From an uncultured Saccharospirillaceae bacterium (lineage in GTDB: Bacteria; Bacteroidota; Bacteroidia; Flavobacteriales_D; CAJJDF01): DNA of 64,000 bases. Of this stretch, positions 8,857 to 19,372 are shown one piece after another. A program made the position numbers and the translations under genes. Position 1 is the first letter of the stretch. Every line of letters begins with the position of its first letter. Location of the stretch: NCBI GenBank assembly GCA_950054195.1, contig CATLPG010000004.1:1-64000 (forward strand). Direction: 5' to 3'. Below the pieces are notes generated by a model. It saw only the letters and a list, made by a program, of their open reading frames with translations, had not been told where the DNA came from and searched no databases.

Positions 8857-11685
8857 TTACCTTAATAAAGTGACTGTTCCAATATGCTCTGTTTCTTCTC
8901 CATCAATACTGGCATACACTAACTTATATACGTAAACATCTTGCTTACAAGTTTTATTTTTATGCGTACCATCCCAAGGTTTATCGTATCGATCTGTTTG
9001 GTACATAACCCTACCCCATCTATTAAAAATAGTAAAATTAAAATCACTTAGTGCCTCCAAGTTAAATCCTTCTACCCCGTATGTATCATTTTTACCGTCA
9101 CCATCTGGAGTAAAAGCATTTGACAAAAATAACTCTACATGTTCTTTCACGAAAATATTCAAGCTAAAGTCGTCTTTACATCCATAACTATTAGTTACAT
9201 CTAAATTAACCGCATAGGTGCCATTATCTAGATAAGTATGTGTTATTGGACCAGCATTATTAGTAGAATCTGTTGTTCCATCCCCAAGACTCCATATATA
9301 GCTAATAACATCATTACTCGAACCATCCTCAATTCTTATCGTTGGATTTAAACCATCTAAAATATTCTTGTTTACTTCAAAGTAAGCATTTGGTACAGGA
9401 TGAATTGTAATATATTTAATCTTAGTTTCGGTAGCTTCACATCCATCAGTATTTCTAATGGTTAATGAAACAGTATATGATCCTGTATCTAGATAACAAT
9501 GCTCTGGATTGGAGTCGTTTGCAAAAATCCCATCTCCAAAATCCCATTCTAAATAATTATATGTTTGGTTTACTGGTGACTGGTTAGTAAAATCAATACA
9601 TTCACTTTCGCATCCTTGTGTATTAGAAGCCGTAAAATCAACAACTGGAGCTTCATATATAGTTACAGGTAAACTACTTGAATCAATACACCCATTACTG
9701 GTTGTTACAACCAAACGTACTGTATAATTTCCAGCGTTATTATAGAAATTTCTAGGGTTTCTAACAGTTTGAGTAGTCCCATCATCAAAATCCCATTGGT
9801 AACTAGTAATAAAACCAGAGGTACTTGATGAATAATTAGTGAAGAGTATAGAATCATTCGTACAATTATTCTGTGAAGTAAAATTTACAAAAGGACTATC
9901 GTAAATAGTTAAATTTCTGATAATTGAATCCTGACATCCTTGATCAGAAGTTACTTTAAGCTTTACTGGGTAAATCCCTGCATTTGTATAAGTTACACAA
10001 GGATTTTGTGTGTTAACAGCAAACAAATTAGCAAAATCCCAATCCCAACCAGTTATGTTTCCCGTTGGAATAGTTGATAGATCATTCATACATGTTTGGT
10101 AATCTTTACAAACATTAGTGAAGTTAAAATTAGCATTAGGCGAAGAGTACAATGTTACAGGCTGATTAACTGTATCTCTACAAGTGTTTGAATCAATAAC
10201 TATTAGCTCTACGTTAAACGTTCCCATTGTTCCATATACATGTCCTACACTATCACCATAACCAAAATAAGTATCTCCGAAATCCCATACTTCACTTAAG
10301 CTATCTCCCGAGGTACTGATAAACCGTGAAGTATCATTCGAGCAGCTATAAATAGTATTAAACGATGCTGTGGGATTAGGATGAATTATTACGTTAATAC
10401 TATCCTCATACAAACAGCCATTAAGAGTAGCCTGTAAGTAATATACTTCTTGAATTGATTGAGGCCCAGCATTAGTTCTGGTTAAATTAGGATTAGATAT
10501 AGTTGGTGTATTAATCCCTGTATTTGGTATCCAGTTATAGGTTATTCCTGCGATAGCTAGGGGTGCTGAACCAATCTGCACAGTAGCATCTGAACACACT
10601 TCTATATCATTTCCTGCATTAATATTGATTTCATCACTAATCCTTACATCAACTGTATCATAAAATCCACATGGACCATTAGGAAAAACTATCCTCATGG
10701 TTTCTACTCCTTCAAATATTCCATCTTTTAAAGGTTCCACAAGAAAATCTATATCAGTAGTGCCTATCGGATAATAAAGTGTATCTGGAATCGGACTCAC
10801 ATCTATTCCATTTATTGCTGTACCTATAAAAAGAAGAGGAATTGTATCTGCTACAGCAGCATTAGCTCTTGAAAATGTTAACGTATCAAAACATCCCTCA
10901 CGAATATTTAATTGATTGTAATTTGTTGTAAGTCCCACACCACAGTCTAACGAATTTTGGTTTATCAGTAAAGCTGCGTCAAAAATTCCATCATCACCAT
11001 CTGCAATAGCTATTTTAACATGATAAGTAGCACACGTAGTTACATCAATTGTTTTCATTATTTCTGTTGTATGCCCATCATACTCTAAATTATTAGTGGT
11101 ATTATCTAAATAAAATGCTGCATTAGATGTATTGTTTATTGAGTTAACATTAATTGGATTCCCTCCAATAGTAGCTAAGTTAGAATCAGCGTAAGGATTC
11201 ATTGGATCAATAGGATTAGGTCCTGTCACAAAAATACCGAAAACATCATTAAAAGCTTGTCCTACATACTCTGGGTACTCTTCTGAGGCAAATAAAAATG
11301 AAAAATCTAATTGGTTGCAAAACGGAATTATATCAAATTCTAAAACACATGCATCAAACGTACTAAAACCTCCAGTGATATTGTCTAACTCTGAGTCTCC
11401 CGAAGCTCCATGATTTGTTGATGTATTTACGCTGTTGTTAGGACCTGGAGCATTATTTGCATTTCCAGTAGTTAAGATTATTCCCCCATTAATTATATCT
11501 CCTCCAGTAAAAGTAGCAGAGGCATTTGTTGGACAGTTTAGATTTACATTAGAGATACGTATGCCCGTCCCAACAATCTCGTCTACTAATTGATTGGGGG
11601 TTGCTGGCTGTACAGCTATTTGTGCATTTACAAAGCTTACAAGCAAACTAAACCATACGAATACTACTGTTTTCACTCTTGTCAT
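8857..11685 (-). CDS. Choice-of-anchor L and PKD adhesin with type B T9SS sorting domain
   Basis: A 942-residue surface protein. The signal peptide ends FVNAQ near residue 22. Residues about 30-250 form a choice-of-anchor L domain (GGIILTTG, FDIIPFCNQLDFSFLFASEE, YADSNLATIGG, ITGPNP-like turn). A Calx-beta-like segment with DGIFEGVETMRIVFP follows, then a series of PKD domains with WDFGD/WDFDDG/WSLGDG motifs. The C-terminal type B sorting domain has NAFTPDGDGKNDTYG, FNRWGRVMYQTDRYD and PWDGTHKNK. It is the upstream member of the tandem pair and probably the first gene of the operon. Function as an adhesin or matrix protein is inferred from domain content. Confidence 0.9.
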   Translation of the reverse strand: MTRVKTVVFVWFSLLVSFVNAQIAVQPATPNQLVDEIVGTGIRISNVNLNCPTNASATFTGGDIINGGIILTTGNANNAPGPNNSVNTSTNHGASGDSELDNITGGFSTFDACVLEFDIIPFCNQLDFSFLFASEEYPEYVGQAFNDVFGIFVTGPNPIDPMNPYADSNLATIGGNPINVNSINNTSNAAFYLDNTTNNLEYDGHTTEIMKTIDVTTCATYHVKIAIADGDDGIFDAALLINQNSLDCGVGLTTNYNQLNIREGCFDTLTFSRANAAVADTIPLLFIGTAINGIDVSPIPDTLYYPIGTTDIDFLVEPLKDGIFEGVETMRIVFPNGPCGFYDTVDVRISDEININAGNDIEVCSDATVQIGSAPLAIAGITYNWIPNTGINTPTISNPNLTRTNAGPQSIQEVYYLQATLNGCLYEDSINVIIHPNPTASFNTIYSCSNDTSRFISTSGDSLSEVWDFGDTYFGYGDSVGHVYGTMGTFNVELIVIDSNTCRDTVNQPVTLYSSPNANFNFTNVCKDYQTCMNDLSTIPTGNITGWDWDFANLFAVNTQNPCVTYTNAGIYPVKLKVTSDQGCQDSIIRNLTIYDSPFVNFTSQNNCTNDSILFTNYSSSTSGFITSYQWDFDDGTTQTVRNPRNFYNNAGNYTVRLVVTTSNGCIDSSSLPVTIYEAPVVDFTASNTQGCESECIDFTNQSPVNQTYNYLEWDFGDGIFANDSNPEHCYLDTGSYTVSLTIRNTDGCEATETKIKYITIHPVPNAYFEVNKNILDGLNPTIRIEDGSSNDVISYIWSLGDGTTDSTNNAGPITHTYLDNGTYAVNLDVTNSYGCKDDFSLNIFVKEHVELFLSNAFTPDGDGKNDTYGVEGFNLEALSDFNFTIFNRWGRVMYQTDRYDKPWDGTHKNKTCKQDVYVYKLVYASIDGEETEHIGTVTLLR

Positions 11686-11840
11686 TTACCTTCTCTACTA
11701 TTATTACGAACAGCTTTAATTTATGGTTGCTTAATGAAATTAAAGAAAGTAATTAAAAATCGTTTCTTAATTAATCCTTCTTTTTCCTTATCGTTTGGTT
11801 ATGATGTTTGTTATCTTTATTATGAATTAATATAAGACTA

Positions 11841-13973
11841 ATGAAATTAGACTTTTCAAATATTCCTTTTAAAAAGCAAGAAAAAAAGGCTGCTCAAAAT
11901 CCAAAAAAAAGAACAACAAACGAAGGTATAGCTATTGCTTCTAACTATTCAAAAGAAGCTGTTACTAATCTTCAGCATTTAGATTTTGTTGCAGGTATTC
12001 CTCCTTATTTAAGAGGCCCCTACTCTACCATGTATGCTATTCGTCCTTGGACCATTAGACAGTATGCAGGTTTTAGCACAGCTGAAGAATCCAATGCTTT
12101 TTACCGTAGAAACTTAGCTGCTGGACAAAAAGGATTATCTGTTGCTTTTGATTTACCTACTCATAGAGGCTATGATAGTGATCATGAACGCGTAGTTGGA
12201 GATGTTGGAAAAGCAGGTGTTGCTATTGATAGTGTGGAAGACATGAAAGTTCTTTTTGATCAAATTCCGTTAGATAAAATGTCGGTCTCCATGACAATGA
12301 ATGGTGCTGTGATTCCAATTATGGCATTTTACATTGTTGCCGCCATGGAGCAAGGCGTATCCACAGAAAAATTGTCTGGAACAATACAGAATGACATATT
12401 GAAGGAGTTTATGGTTCGTAATACCTACATCTATCCTCCTCAACCTTCTATGCGTATCATTTCAGATATATTTAAGTATACGGCTGAGCATATGCCTAAG
12501 TTTAACTCTATTAGTATTTCTGGGTATCATATACAAGAAGCTGGAGGTACCGCAGATATTGAGCTAGCTTATACCTTAGCAGATGGTTTAGAATATTTAA
12601 GAACAGGAGTTGATGCTGGACTAAATATTGATGATTTTGCCCCAAGATTAAGTTTTTTCTGGGGAATAGGGATGAATCACTTCATGGAAATTGCAAAAAT
12701 GAGAGCTGCTCGTATGCTTTGGGCTAAAATTGTAAAGCAATTTGATCCTCAAAATCCAAAATCGATGGCATTAAGAACCCACTCACAAACATCTGGATGG
12801 AGTTTAACAGAGCAAGATGCTTATAACAATATAACAAGAACCAATGTGGAGGCATTAGCTGCTGCTCTTGGTGGGACACAATCCTTACACACAAATGCTT
12901 TGGATGAAGCAATAGCGCTCCCAACAGATTATTCAGCTAAAATTGCTCGAAATACGCAGCTAATCCTTCAAAATGAGACTAATATTACAAAAGTGGTTGA
13001 TCCATGGGCAGGTTCTTATTACGTAGAAAAACTAACGAATGATATTGCAGAAAAAGCATGGAGTCTCTTGCAAGAAGTTGAAGAATTAGGCGGTATGGCT
13101 AAGGCAATTGAAAGTGGTTTACCTAAAATGCGAATTGAAGAAGCTGCTGCTAAGCGACAAGCTAAAATTGATTCAGGAGAAGATATTATTGTAGGAGTTA
13201 ACGCGTATACTACTGATGAAGAAAATGATTTTGAAATATTAGACGTAGACAATACCAAAGTAAGAGAACAACAGGTTAAACGATTAGATGAATTAAAGAA
13301 AAACAGAGATAACGATAAGGTTTCTAAAACTCTAGCTACTCTTGAGGAAGCTGCGAAGAACAATACTGGTAATTTATTAGCATTGGCTGTTGAAGCTGCA
13401 AAAGAGCGAGCTACCTTAGGTGAGATTTCCTATGCTTTAGAAAAAACATTTGGAAGATATCAAGCCACCATCCGATCAATATCGGGAGTTTATGCATCAC
13501 AAGCAATGAAAGACGAAGATTTTATTAAAGCACAAGCCCTTTCTGATGAGTTTGCCTCTTTAGACGGAAGAAGACCAAGGATTATGATTGCAAAAATGGG
13601 GCAAGATGGACATGATCGTGGGGCAAAAGTTATAGCTACATCTTTTGCTGACATTGGATTTGATGTTGATATTGGACCATTATTTCAAACACCAGCAGAA
13701 GCAGCAAAACAAGCCATTGAAAATGACGTACATATTTTAGGAGTATCTTCTTTAGCAGCAGGACACAAAACATTAGTTCCTCAAGTAATAAATGAACTTA
13801 AAAAATATGGTAGAGAAGATATCCAAGTAGTGGTTGGTGGTGTTGTTCCGAAACAAGATTACGATTATTTATTTAATCAAGGTGTTATTGGTGTATTTGG
13901 GCCTGGAACAAAAATAGCTAGTGCAGCTATTGACATCTTGAATAAATTGATACAGAATCATTCGAATGCTTAA
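11841..13973 (+). CDS. Methylmalonyl-CoA mutase, large (catalytic) subunit
   Basis: The 710-residue enzyme has the B12-dependent mutase TIM barrel in residues 40-560: [21 protein letters not shown] substrate-channel region, [23 protein letters not shown] and [17 protein letters not shown]-terminal cobalamin-binding domain carries DGHDRGAKV near residue 588, where the His ligates cobalt. The reaction interconverts succinyl-CoA and methylmalonyl-CoA (propionate metabolism). Length is normal for the catalytic subunit. The small subunit is not next to it, although upstream sequence is visible, so a partner must be encoded elsewhere or be dispensable. Its stop overlaps the next gene by 8 bases. 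Confidence 0.93.
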   Translation: MKLDFSNIPFKKQEKKAAQNPKKRTTNEGIAIASNYSKEAVTNLQHLDFVAGIPPYLRGPYSTMYAIRPWTIRQYAGFSTAEESNAFYRRNLAAGQKGLSVAFDLPTHRGYDSDHERVVGDVGKAGVAIDSVEDMKVLFDQIPLDKMSVSMTMNGAVIPIMAFYIVAAMEQGVSTEKLSGTIQNDILKEFMVRNTYIYPPQPSMRIISDIFKYTAEHMPKFNSISISGYHIQEAGGTADIELAYTLADGLEYLRTGVDAGLNIDDFAPRLSFFWGIGMNHFMEIAKMRAARMLWAKIVKQFDPQNPKSMALRTHSQTSGWSLTEQDAYNNITRTNVEALAAALGGTQSLHTNALDEAIALPTDYSAKIARNTQLILQNETNITKVVDPWAGSYYVEKLTNDIAEKAWSLLQEVEELGGMAKAIESGLPKMRIEEAAAKRQAKIDSGEDIIVGVNAYTTDEENDFEILDVDNTKVREQQVKRLDELKKNRDNDKVSKTLATLEEAAKNNTGNLLALAVEAAKERATLGEISYALEKTFGRYQATIRSISGVYASQAMKDEDFIKAQALSDEFASLDGRRPRIMIAKMGQDGHDRGAKVIATSFADIGFDVDIGPLFQTPAEAAKQAIENDVHILGVSSLAAGHKTLVPQVINELKKYGREDIQVVVGGVVPKQDYDYLFNQGVIGVFGPGTKIASAAIDILNKLIQNHSNA

Positions 13974-14772
13974 TCTTAAAGCAACATATTTTTTTATTTC
14001 TCTATTCGCTTTGGCTTCATGCGGTCAAATAGCAACGAAAAAAATTATTGATAACACATCAGAATCAACAGACCAAAACAACTATCCAAAAGTAATTGAT
14101 ACTGTTTTTCCTTCTACAGATAGCTTACTCATAAGTGCAACTATTTATCAAATAAATGATACTTCACCTGCCATTTTATTATGTCATCAAGCGAGGTTTA
14201 ATAAGTTTGAGTATGAAGGAATAGCTCAAGAACTAAACAGAAGAGGATTTAACTGTATAGCCATTGATCAACGTTCCGGAGGTAGAATAGCTAATGTAAT
14301 CAATGAAACATATTTTCGTGCCATAGAAAAAGGCAAGGGAACTGATTATTTAGACGCTGAAAAAGATATACTTGCTGCTATTCAGTTTACCTCTGATTAC
14401 TTTGGTAATAAAAAAATTATATTATGGGGAAGCTCCTACTCTTCTACCCTAGCGTTATACATAGCTCCTGATAACGATTTAATTCAATCGGTTGTGGCTT
14501 TTAGCCCTGGAAATTATTTAGCTGACAAAAAAGGGTCTCTTAAAGATGTACTTAAAGATTTTAGAAAACCTTTTTTTATTACCTCATCGAAAGAAGAAAT
14601 CTTGTATACTCGTGAATTATTATCTGAAACAAATCTAGGAAGAAAACAAATCCATTTTGAGCCTCAAGGTGAAGGATTTCATGGTTCAAAAGCCCTATGG
14701 CAAAAGCAACCAGGTGGATTAGAGTACTGGAACGCTATTGAAGCTTTTTTAGATATTATAAAAAATAATTAA
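13966..14772 (+). CDS. Alpha/beta-hydrolase lipoprotein
   Basis: A 268-residue protein whose N-terminus is a lipoprotein signal peptide (hydrophobic 5-17, lipobox LASC with Cys at 19). The body is an alpha/beta-hydrolase or dienelactone-hydrolase-like fold: [19 protein letters not shown] (oxyanion His), [12 protein letters not shown], nucleophile elbow WGSSYSS near residue 160 and a C-terminal GEGFHGS with the candidate catalytic His. It probably sits in the periplasm or outer membrane and acts on an ester. The substrate is unknown. It overlaps the mutase by 8 bases and the next gene by 1 base (TAATG), suggesting one transcript. Confidence 0.75.
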   Translation: MLNLKATYFFISLFALASCGQIATKKIIDNTSESTDQNNYPKVIDTVFPSTDSLLISATIYQINDTSPAILLCHQARFNKFEYEGIAQELNRRGFNCIAIDQRSGGRIANVINETYFRAIEKGKGTDYLDAEKDILAAIQFTSDYFGNKKIILWGSSYSSTLALYIAPDNDLIQSVVAFSPGNYLADKKGSLKDVLKDFRKPFFITSSKEEILYTRELLSETNLGRKQIHFEPQGEGFHGSKALWQKQPGGLEYWNAIEAFLDIIKNN

Positions 14773-15104
14773 TGTTAGGACTTATATTTTTATTCTTTAT
14801 TGGGAAGAACTTCTACACCTTGGCTGATAAGCATAATAAATCAAAGTGGGGATATGCTATTTTAAGCATTGCAACTTTTTATGGAAGTCAAATATTTTTT
14901 GGAGTATTGATTGGTCTCTATGGATTACTAACTGAGAACTATAATATATTAGAAAACAATGAGCTACCTATAAATCTATTAGCTATCGCATTTGCCTTAC
15001 TTTGTATCGTTGGATTATACTACTTACTAAAAAATGCCTGGAGCAAAAAGAAGAAAAAAAGCTCTCTCAACTTGCTAGATGATCAATTTAATGAGTTATC
15101 ATGA
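14772..15104 (+). CDS. Small three-helix membrane protein, unknown function
   Basis: A 110-residue protein with hydrophobic segments at about residues 1-17, 27-50 and 66-88, followed by a Lys-rich cytoplasmic patch (KKKKK around 95) and an acidic tail. I do not recognise a family. It is packed between two alpha/beta-hydrolase genes with a 1-base overlap upstream and a 4-base ATGA overlap downstream, so it is almost certainly translated from the same mRNA. A membrane-anchoring or assembly role for its neighbours is possible but not shown. Confidence 0.6.
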   Translation: MLGLIFLFFIGKNFYTLADKHNKSKWGYAILSIATFYGSQIFFGVLIGLYGLLTENYNILENNELPINLLAIAFALLCIVGLYYLLKNAWSKKKKKSSLNLLDDQFNELS

Positions 15105-15748
15105 AAATCTATGCATTTAGTGGTTTAGGAGCTGATGAAAGAGTGTTTAAACACCTTAAACTAGATTATGATCTTATCCCAATTGAATGGATTACTCCTT
15201 ATAATAATGAACAAATATCGGATTATACCTACCGGTTAGTTAAAAAGCTTAAGATTGAGAAAAACCAAGAATTCATATGGCTTGGTGTTAGTTTTGGAGG
15301 AATTATTGCTCAAGAAGCAAATAAAATTATCCCCGCAAAAAAACTTATTCTAATCTCAACAATTACTAGTCACTCTGAATTAGCATGGTGGAAAAAATTA
15401 ATCGGAAAATTAAACATTGTTCGTTTTATACCTGCATCCTTTTTAAAAGGACCCTTTTTTATTATTTCTTACTTCTTTGGAGCAAAAAATAAAGTCCTAT
15501 TGAAAAGTATTATAAATGACACCGACCCTAAATTCTTAAAGTGGGCACTTCAAAAAGTATTAACTTGGAGACCATCACATACTCAAAACACACCAGTCAT
15601 CCGCTTACATGGAGACAAGGACAAGTTATTCCACTACCCTGATCAGAATAATAAAATCATCAGGGTTAATAATGGAACCCATTTTATGATTGTTGATAAT
15701 GCTGATCAAATCAATGAAGTCATTAATCAAAGGTTAAAAATATATTGA
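15101..15748 (+). CDS. Alpha/beta hydrolase
   Basis: A 215-residue cytoplasmic alpha/beta hydrolase. The start YAFSGLGADERVF is the usual oxyanion strand of the family. The nucleophile elbow is GVSFGG near residue 65, the acid strand PVIRLHGDKDKLF lies near 167-180, and GTHFMIVDNAD carries the catalytic His. No signal peptide is seen. The fold is secure but the substrate is unknown. It is the last gene of a four-gene overlapping set and its 3' end overlaps the convergent TPR gene by 22 bases. Confidence 0.75.
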   Translation: MKIYAFSGLGADERVFKHLKLDYDLIPIEWITPYNNEQISDYTYRLVKKLKIEKNQEFIWLGVSFGGIIAQEANKIIPAKKLILISTITSHSELAWWKKLIGKLNIVRFIPASFLKGPFFIISYFFGAKNKVLLKSIINDTDPKFLKWALQKVLTWRPSHTQNTPVIRLHGDKDKLFHYPDQNNKIIRVNNGTHFMIVDNADQINEVINQRLKIY

Positions 15749-17514
15749 GACAAAGAGACATTATCATCAATTTCAAGCTTTTTTTTGAGTCTGCTTTTTG
15801 CTTTACGAAAACTTGAGTACTCTATATTTAATATATCTGCTATTTCTTTGTCCAATAGATTCATTTTAATAAGTGCTATTATTCGTAAATCTTTTGGTGT
15901 AACGTTAGGGTGTAATTGATTTACTTTAGAAACAAAATCTTCATAGACGCCATTAAACTCAACCATAAAAACAGACCAATTTTTAGTATTAATTAATTTT
16001 TCGATGGCATGAGAAGATGATTCTTTGGAAGCTATATCACTGCTTTTTTGTTGTTTCAATAGTGTATTCAATTGATTGATCTTATTTTCACTTTCTGTCA
16101 CTTGTTCATCTTTAATTCTAATTTTTTGCTTTTGAATAGTAACTAGCTGCTTGTTCTTAACATTTAACTTATAGAGATAAAAACTAATTAACAATACAAA
16201 TAAAACCGTTATTATTCCACCAACAATCAAATAGATCATCTGCTTTCTCCTAGCTTTTAATTGGATGGTCAGCTTTTCATTCTCCTTTTGTTTCAATTCT
16301 TTTTCATAGCCAACTCTTATCTCACTAATTAAATTACTTTTTTCAGCTCCTAATAATTGATCTTTTAATTTATCCCCTAAATCTTTATGAAAGTATGCCG
16401 AATCATACTTTTTTAGGTTTGAATAAGCTTTAGACAAATCTAAATGACTTACCATCAAGGCTCGTTTATAATTATTTTTTCTTGCTAACCGAATAGCAGA
16501 CATAAAGTGATTAATTGATAAATCATTTTTATCCATAGATAGATAAATCTTACCCAACTGAATATTAGCTGCAGTTAACATAGAAATATCATTGGATTTA
16601 TTACCAAAAATTAAAGAACTATTTAAATAATTTATAGCTAATTCATTATCTCCTTTCATTGCATAAACAGCACCTAAACTAGAGTAAGAAGATGCTGCAC
16701 TACGGTGATTATCGAGCGTTAAATGCTGTGACAAACCTAGTTTCAAATAATATTCAGCAGAATCAAGTTTGTTACTTTCCATATAAAGCCCTCCTATATT
16801 GGTTAAAAGTTCAGCAGCTAATCGGTCAATTTTCATTTTTTTAGCTACTGTTAACCCTGTTCTAAAATAAGTTAATCCTTCATCAAAAAATTTAGCTTGC
16901 GCGTAGTTAGCTCCAATCAAATTATGAAGTTCGATTATTTCATACATTCTTTCATGATTAGTAAAAGTTTTTAAAGCTGAAATAAACAATCTTATTGACT
17001 CCTCATATTTACCATTAATCATCAAGTACGATCCCTCAACTTTATTTAAACGAGCTGAATCTATTGCATTAAGGGATAGATTAGTATAATCAAAAACGGA
17101 CTGATTGTATAAAGAAGTATCATTTAATTTTAGAGAAAGCATACACAGCTTATATAAAACCATTTTCTTTAATTCTACATCTTTATGTTTTAGCGTTATT
17201 GTATGATATTTTTTTATAGCAGAATCAATAAAATATTGGCGTTCTAATATATTTGCCTCGACAAGTTGCCAAAATTCATCATCCTTCTTATATTTTTTGA
17301 TAATTTCTAATGACTGAGCATACCGTCCCTCTTTAATTAGTCTAATATTCTCCATTATTTTCTCCTCAGTTGGAGTAAGTTGAGAATTTGAATCGCATGT
17401 GGCTTGATAATGAAATAGTAAATCTTCTAATAAGGAAACACTACATTTTTCTCTGTCATTTCCATAACATAACAATGAACTGATTAAAACAATCAAAAAT
17501 AATATTACTCGCAT
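15727..17514 (-). CDS. TPR sensor-like protein with single TM and C-terminal HTH
   Basis: The protein has a signal peptide (about 1-18) and then 8-10 tetratricopeptide-like repeats (about residues 90-380; for example LTNIGGLYMESNKLDSAEYY, SSLGAVYAMKGDNELAINY). One transmembrane helix follows (about 425-450), then a coiled coil (about 455-490) and a LuxR-like helix-turn-helix near the C-terminus (LIKMNLLDKEIADILNI, YSSFRKAKSRLKKKL). This architecture is common in Bacteroidota as membrane-linked transcription regulators whose TPR part is periplasmic. The ATG at 17514 is chosen because it begins the signal peptide; a TTG two codons upstream is less likely. The regulated genes are not known. Confidence 0.75.
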   Translation of the reverse strand: MRVILFLIVLISSLLCYGNDREKCSVSLLEDLLFHYQATCDSNSQLTPTEEKIMENIRLIKEGRYAQSLEIIKKYKKDDEFWQLVEANILERQYFIDSAIKKYHTITLKHKDVELKKMVLYKLCMLSLKLNDTSLYNQSVFDYTNLSLNAIDSARLNKVEGSYLMINGKYEESIRLFISALKTFTNHERMYEIIELHNLIGANYAQAKFFDEGLTYFRTGLTVAKKMKIDRLAAELLTNIGGLYMESNKLDSAEYYLKLGLSQHLTLDNHRSAASSYSSLGAVYAMKGDNELAINYLNSSLIFGNKSNDISMLTAANIQLGKIYLSMDKNDLSINHFMSAIRLARKNNYKRALMVSHLDLSKAYSNLKKYDSAYFHKDLGDKLKDQLLGAEKSNLISEIRVGYEKELKQKENEKLTIQLKARRKQMIYLIVGGIITVLFVLLISFYLYKLNVKNKQLVTIQKQKIRIKDEQVTESENKINQLNTLLKQQKSSDIASKESSSHAIEKLINTKNWSVFMVEFNGVYEDFVSKVNQLHPNVTPKDLRIIALIKMNLLDKEIADILNIEYSSFRKAKSRLKKKLEIDDNVSLSQYIFNL

Positions 17515-17555
17515 GTTCAAAATTAACTGAAATAACAGAATAAATTAAACAGAAA

Positions 17556-18332
17556 TTAACAACCTATCTCAGCAGAGAAGTAGTGTGTAGCAACGACAAC
17601 CAGAGTCACAGAGTTTCTGAACTCAACTTTACACCCCAAATATCTAGTTATTCCTCCTCCGCTCCCACAAGCTGTTGCTATATTTGCACTTACATTGGTT
17701 GTTCCCCATGGAGTTGTAGATACTGGACTAGTCCATGAACTTCCAGGAGAATTAAATGGTCCACTAGTTGAATTATATTCAGTTAATCTCCACTCAAGGT
17801 TTACTGGTGTTGTAGGAGCTCCAGAAAGCCAGGTACCTGTATAAGTTCCATCTGGCGGTCCAGACCAAGTTCCTCCTGTATTAAATCCCCAAGTACCATC
17901 ATCATATATTACAAATACAGCTCCCGCTCCTTTTACTCCACTTCCAGTCCAGGTACCAAAAGCCATCATACCATAGGTATCTGTTGCTGCTACTGCACTT
18001 GCACAACCTCCATTATCAGTTGCTGTAGTTGAACAACTTCCGCCATTTGTTGATGTAATACATAAATCAGCTCCACCAGAGCTATTAATTGTCAATGCAG
18101 TTGATGCAGTTGATGTAATACTTAATGTTTTACAATGAGCATTCCCTGTTACTACAGGATAATTAGTAACTATTGGTATAACAACATCATGACTCACAGT
18201 TGGAATTGTGTTTAAACTCCAGTTACAGGATTTGTGCCAATCTGTATCTGTATTGCCATTCCAAGTATTTACTTGAGTGAAAAATGATAATATTTGAAAA
18301 CATGTTAAAATAAGAAATGTAGCCTTTTTCAT
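17556..18332 (-). CDS. Small exported protein with repeat-type N-terminal domain, unknown
   Basis: A 258-residue exported protein with a signal peptide (about 1-20). Residues 22-85 (NTDTDWHKSCNWSLNTIPT, DVVIPIVTNYPVVTG, CKTLSI) resemble a short module seen at the start of many large Bacteroidota surface proteins. The remainder is rich in Gly, Thr, Trp and Ser (GTWTGSG, GTYTGTWLSG) and ends in FSAEIGC. No T9SS sorting domain is visible, unlike the other surface proteins here. It may be a periplasmic or secreted protein, or a shortened relative of a larger adhesin. It lies 41 bases upstream of the TPR gene on the same strand. Confidence 0.55.
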   Translation of the reverse strand: MKKATFLILTCFQILSFFTQVNTWNGNTDTDWHKSCNWSLNTIPTVSHDVVIPIVTNYPVVTGNAHCKTLSITSTASTALTINSSGGADLCITSTNGGSCSTTATDNGGCASAVAATDTYGMMAFGTWTGSGVKGAGAVFVIYDDGTWGFNTGGTWSGPPDGTYTGTWLSGAPTTPVNLEWRLTEYNSTSGPFNSPGSSWTSPVSTTPWGTTNVSANIATACGSGGGITRYLGCKVEFRNSVTLVVVATHYFSAEIGC

Positions 18333-18526
18333 TGTTGGAGTTTTCTATCACAGCAATAATACGATAACACCGTAGCACTAAAAGATACATTATGTGTACA
18401 AAGTGAGTCTTTTTGTTCCGTAATAATGATCAAATACAATTCGATACTCTATGGTTTTTATTTGTTGAGCTTTTTAGTCTTTATAAATAATGTAAAAACG
18501 ATTAACTTTAGCTATAAATTAATCAT

Positions 18527-19369
18527 ATGTCAACAATAAACTGGAAAACAGCCAAAGAGTACGAGGATATTACATATAAAAAGTCAAACGGTGTAGCTAG
18601 AATTGCTTTTAATCGACCTAACGTTAGAAATGCTTTTCGCCCACATACAACAGCCGAACTACTAGACGCTTTTAGAGATGCACATGAGGACACTTCAATT
18701 GGAGTTGTTCTTTTATCATCCGAAGGACCATCAACTAAAGATGGTGTATATTCTTTTTGTAGTGGAGGAGATCAGTCTACTAGAGGGCATCAAGGTTATG
18801 TTGGTAATGATGGTTATCATCGATTAAACATCCTAGAAGTTCAACGATTGATACGTTTCATGCCTAAAGCTGTTATTTGTGTTGTAAATGGATGGGCAGT
18901 TGGTGGAGGTCATTCCTTGCATGTTGTTTGTGACTTAACGTTAGCATCAAAAGAACATGCTATTTTTAAACAAACAGACGCAGATGTTACGAGTTTTGAT
19001 GGAGGGTACGGATCTGCCTATTTAGCTAAAATGGTTGGACAGAAAAAAGCTAGAGAAATCTTCTTTTTAGGTAGAAATTATTCTGCTCAAGAAGCTTATG
19101 AGATGGGAATGGTTAATGCTGTTATACCCCATGACGAATTAGAAGACACTGCCTATGAGTGGGCACAAGAAATATTAGCCAAGTCACCTACTTCGATTAA
19201 AATGTTAAAGTTCGCCATGAATTTAACAGACGATGGAATGGTTGGTCAGCAAGTATTTGCTGGTGAGGCTACTCGATTAGCTTATATGACTGACGAAGCA
19301 AAAGAAGGTAGAGATGCCTTTATGGAAAAAAGAAAACCAGACTTTAGCAAGGTTAAATATATTCCTTAA
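18527..19369 (+). CDS. menB: 1,4-dihydroxy-2-naphthoyl-CoA synthase
   Basis: A 280-residue crotonase-fold enzyme of menaquinone biosynthesis that cyclises O-succinylbenzoyl-CoA. Diagnostic segments are RIAFNRPNVRNAFRP near 25, FCSGGDQSTRG near 80-90 (the MenB-specific insertion region), NGWAVGGGHSLHVVCDL (oxyanion hole) near 122 and QTDADVTSFDGGYGSAYLA near 150. The C-terminal EGRDAFMEKRKPDFSK is also typical. The length is normal. The other men genes are not adjacent. It is followed after 3 bases by the tsaC-like gene. Confidence 0.95.
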   Translation: MSTINWKTAKEYEDITYKKSNGVARIAFNRPNVRNAFRPHTTAELLDAFRDAHEDTSIGVVLLSSEGPSTKDGVYSFCSGGDQSTRGHQGYVGNDGYHRLNILEVQRLIRFMPKAVICVVNGWAVGGGHSLHVVCDLTLASKEHAIFKQTDADVTSFDGGYGSAYLAKMVGQKKAREIFFLGRNYSAQEAYEMGMVNAVIPHDELEDTAYEWAQEILAKSPTSIKMLKFAMNLTDDGMVGQQVFAGEATRLAYMTDEAKEGRDAFMEKRKPDFSKVKYIP

Positions 19370-19372
19370 CCC

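Noticed and set aside
13019-13363. A Ser-rich reverse-strand ORF inside methylmalonyl-CoA mutase
   Set aside because: It lies entirely within a conserved gene on the other strand and has no features of its own.
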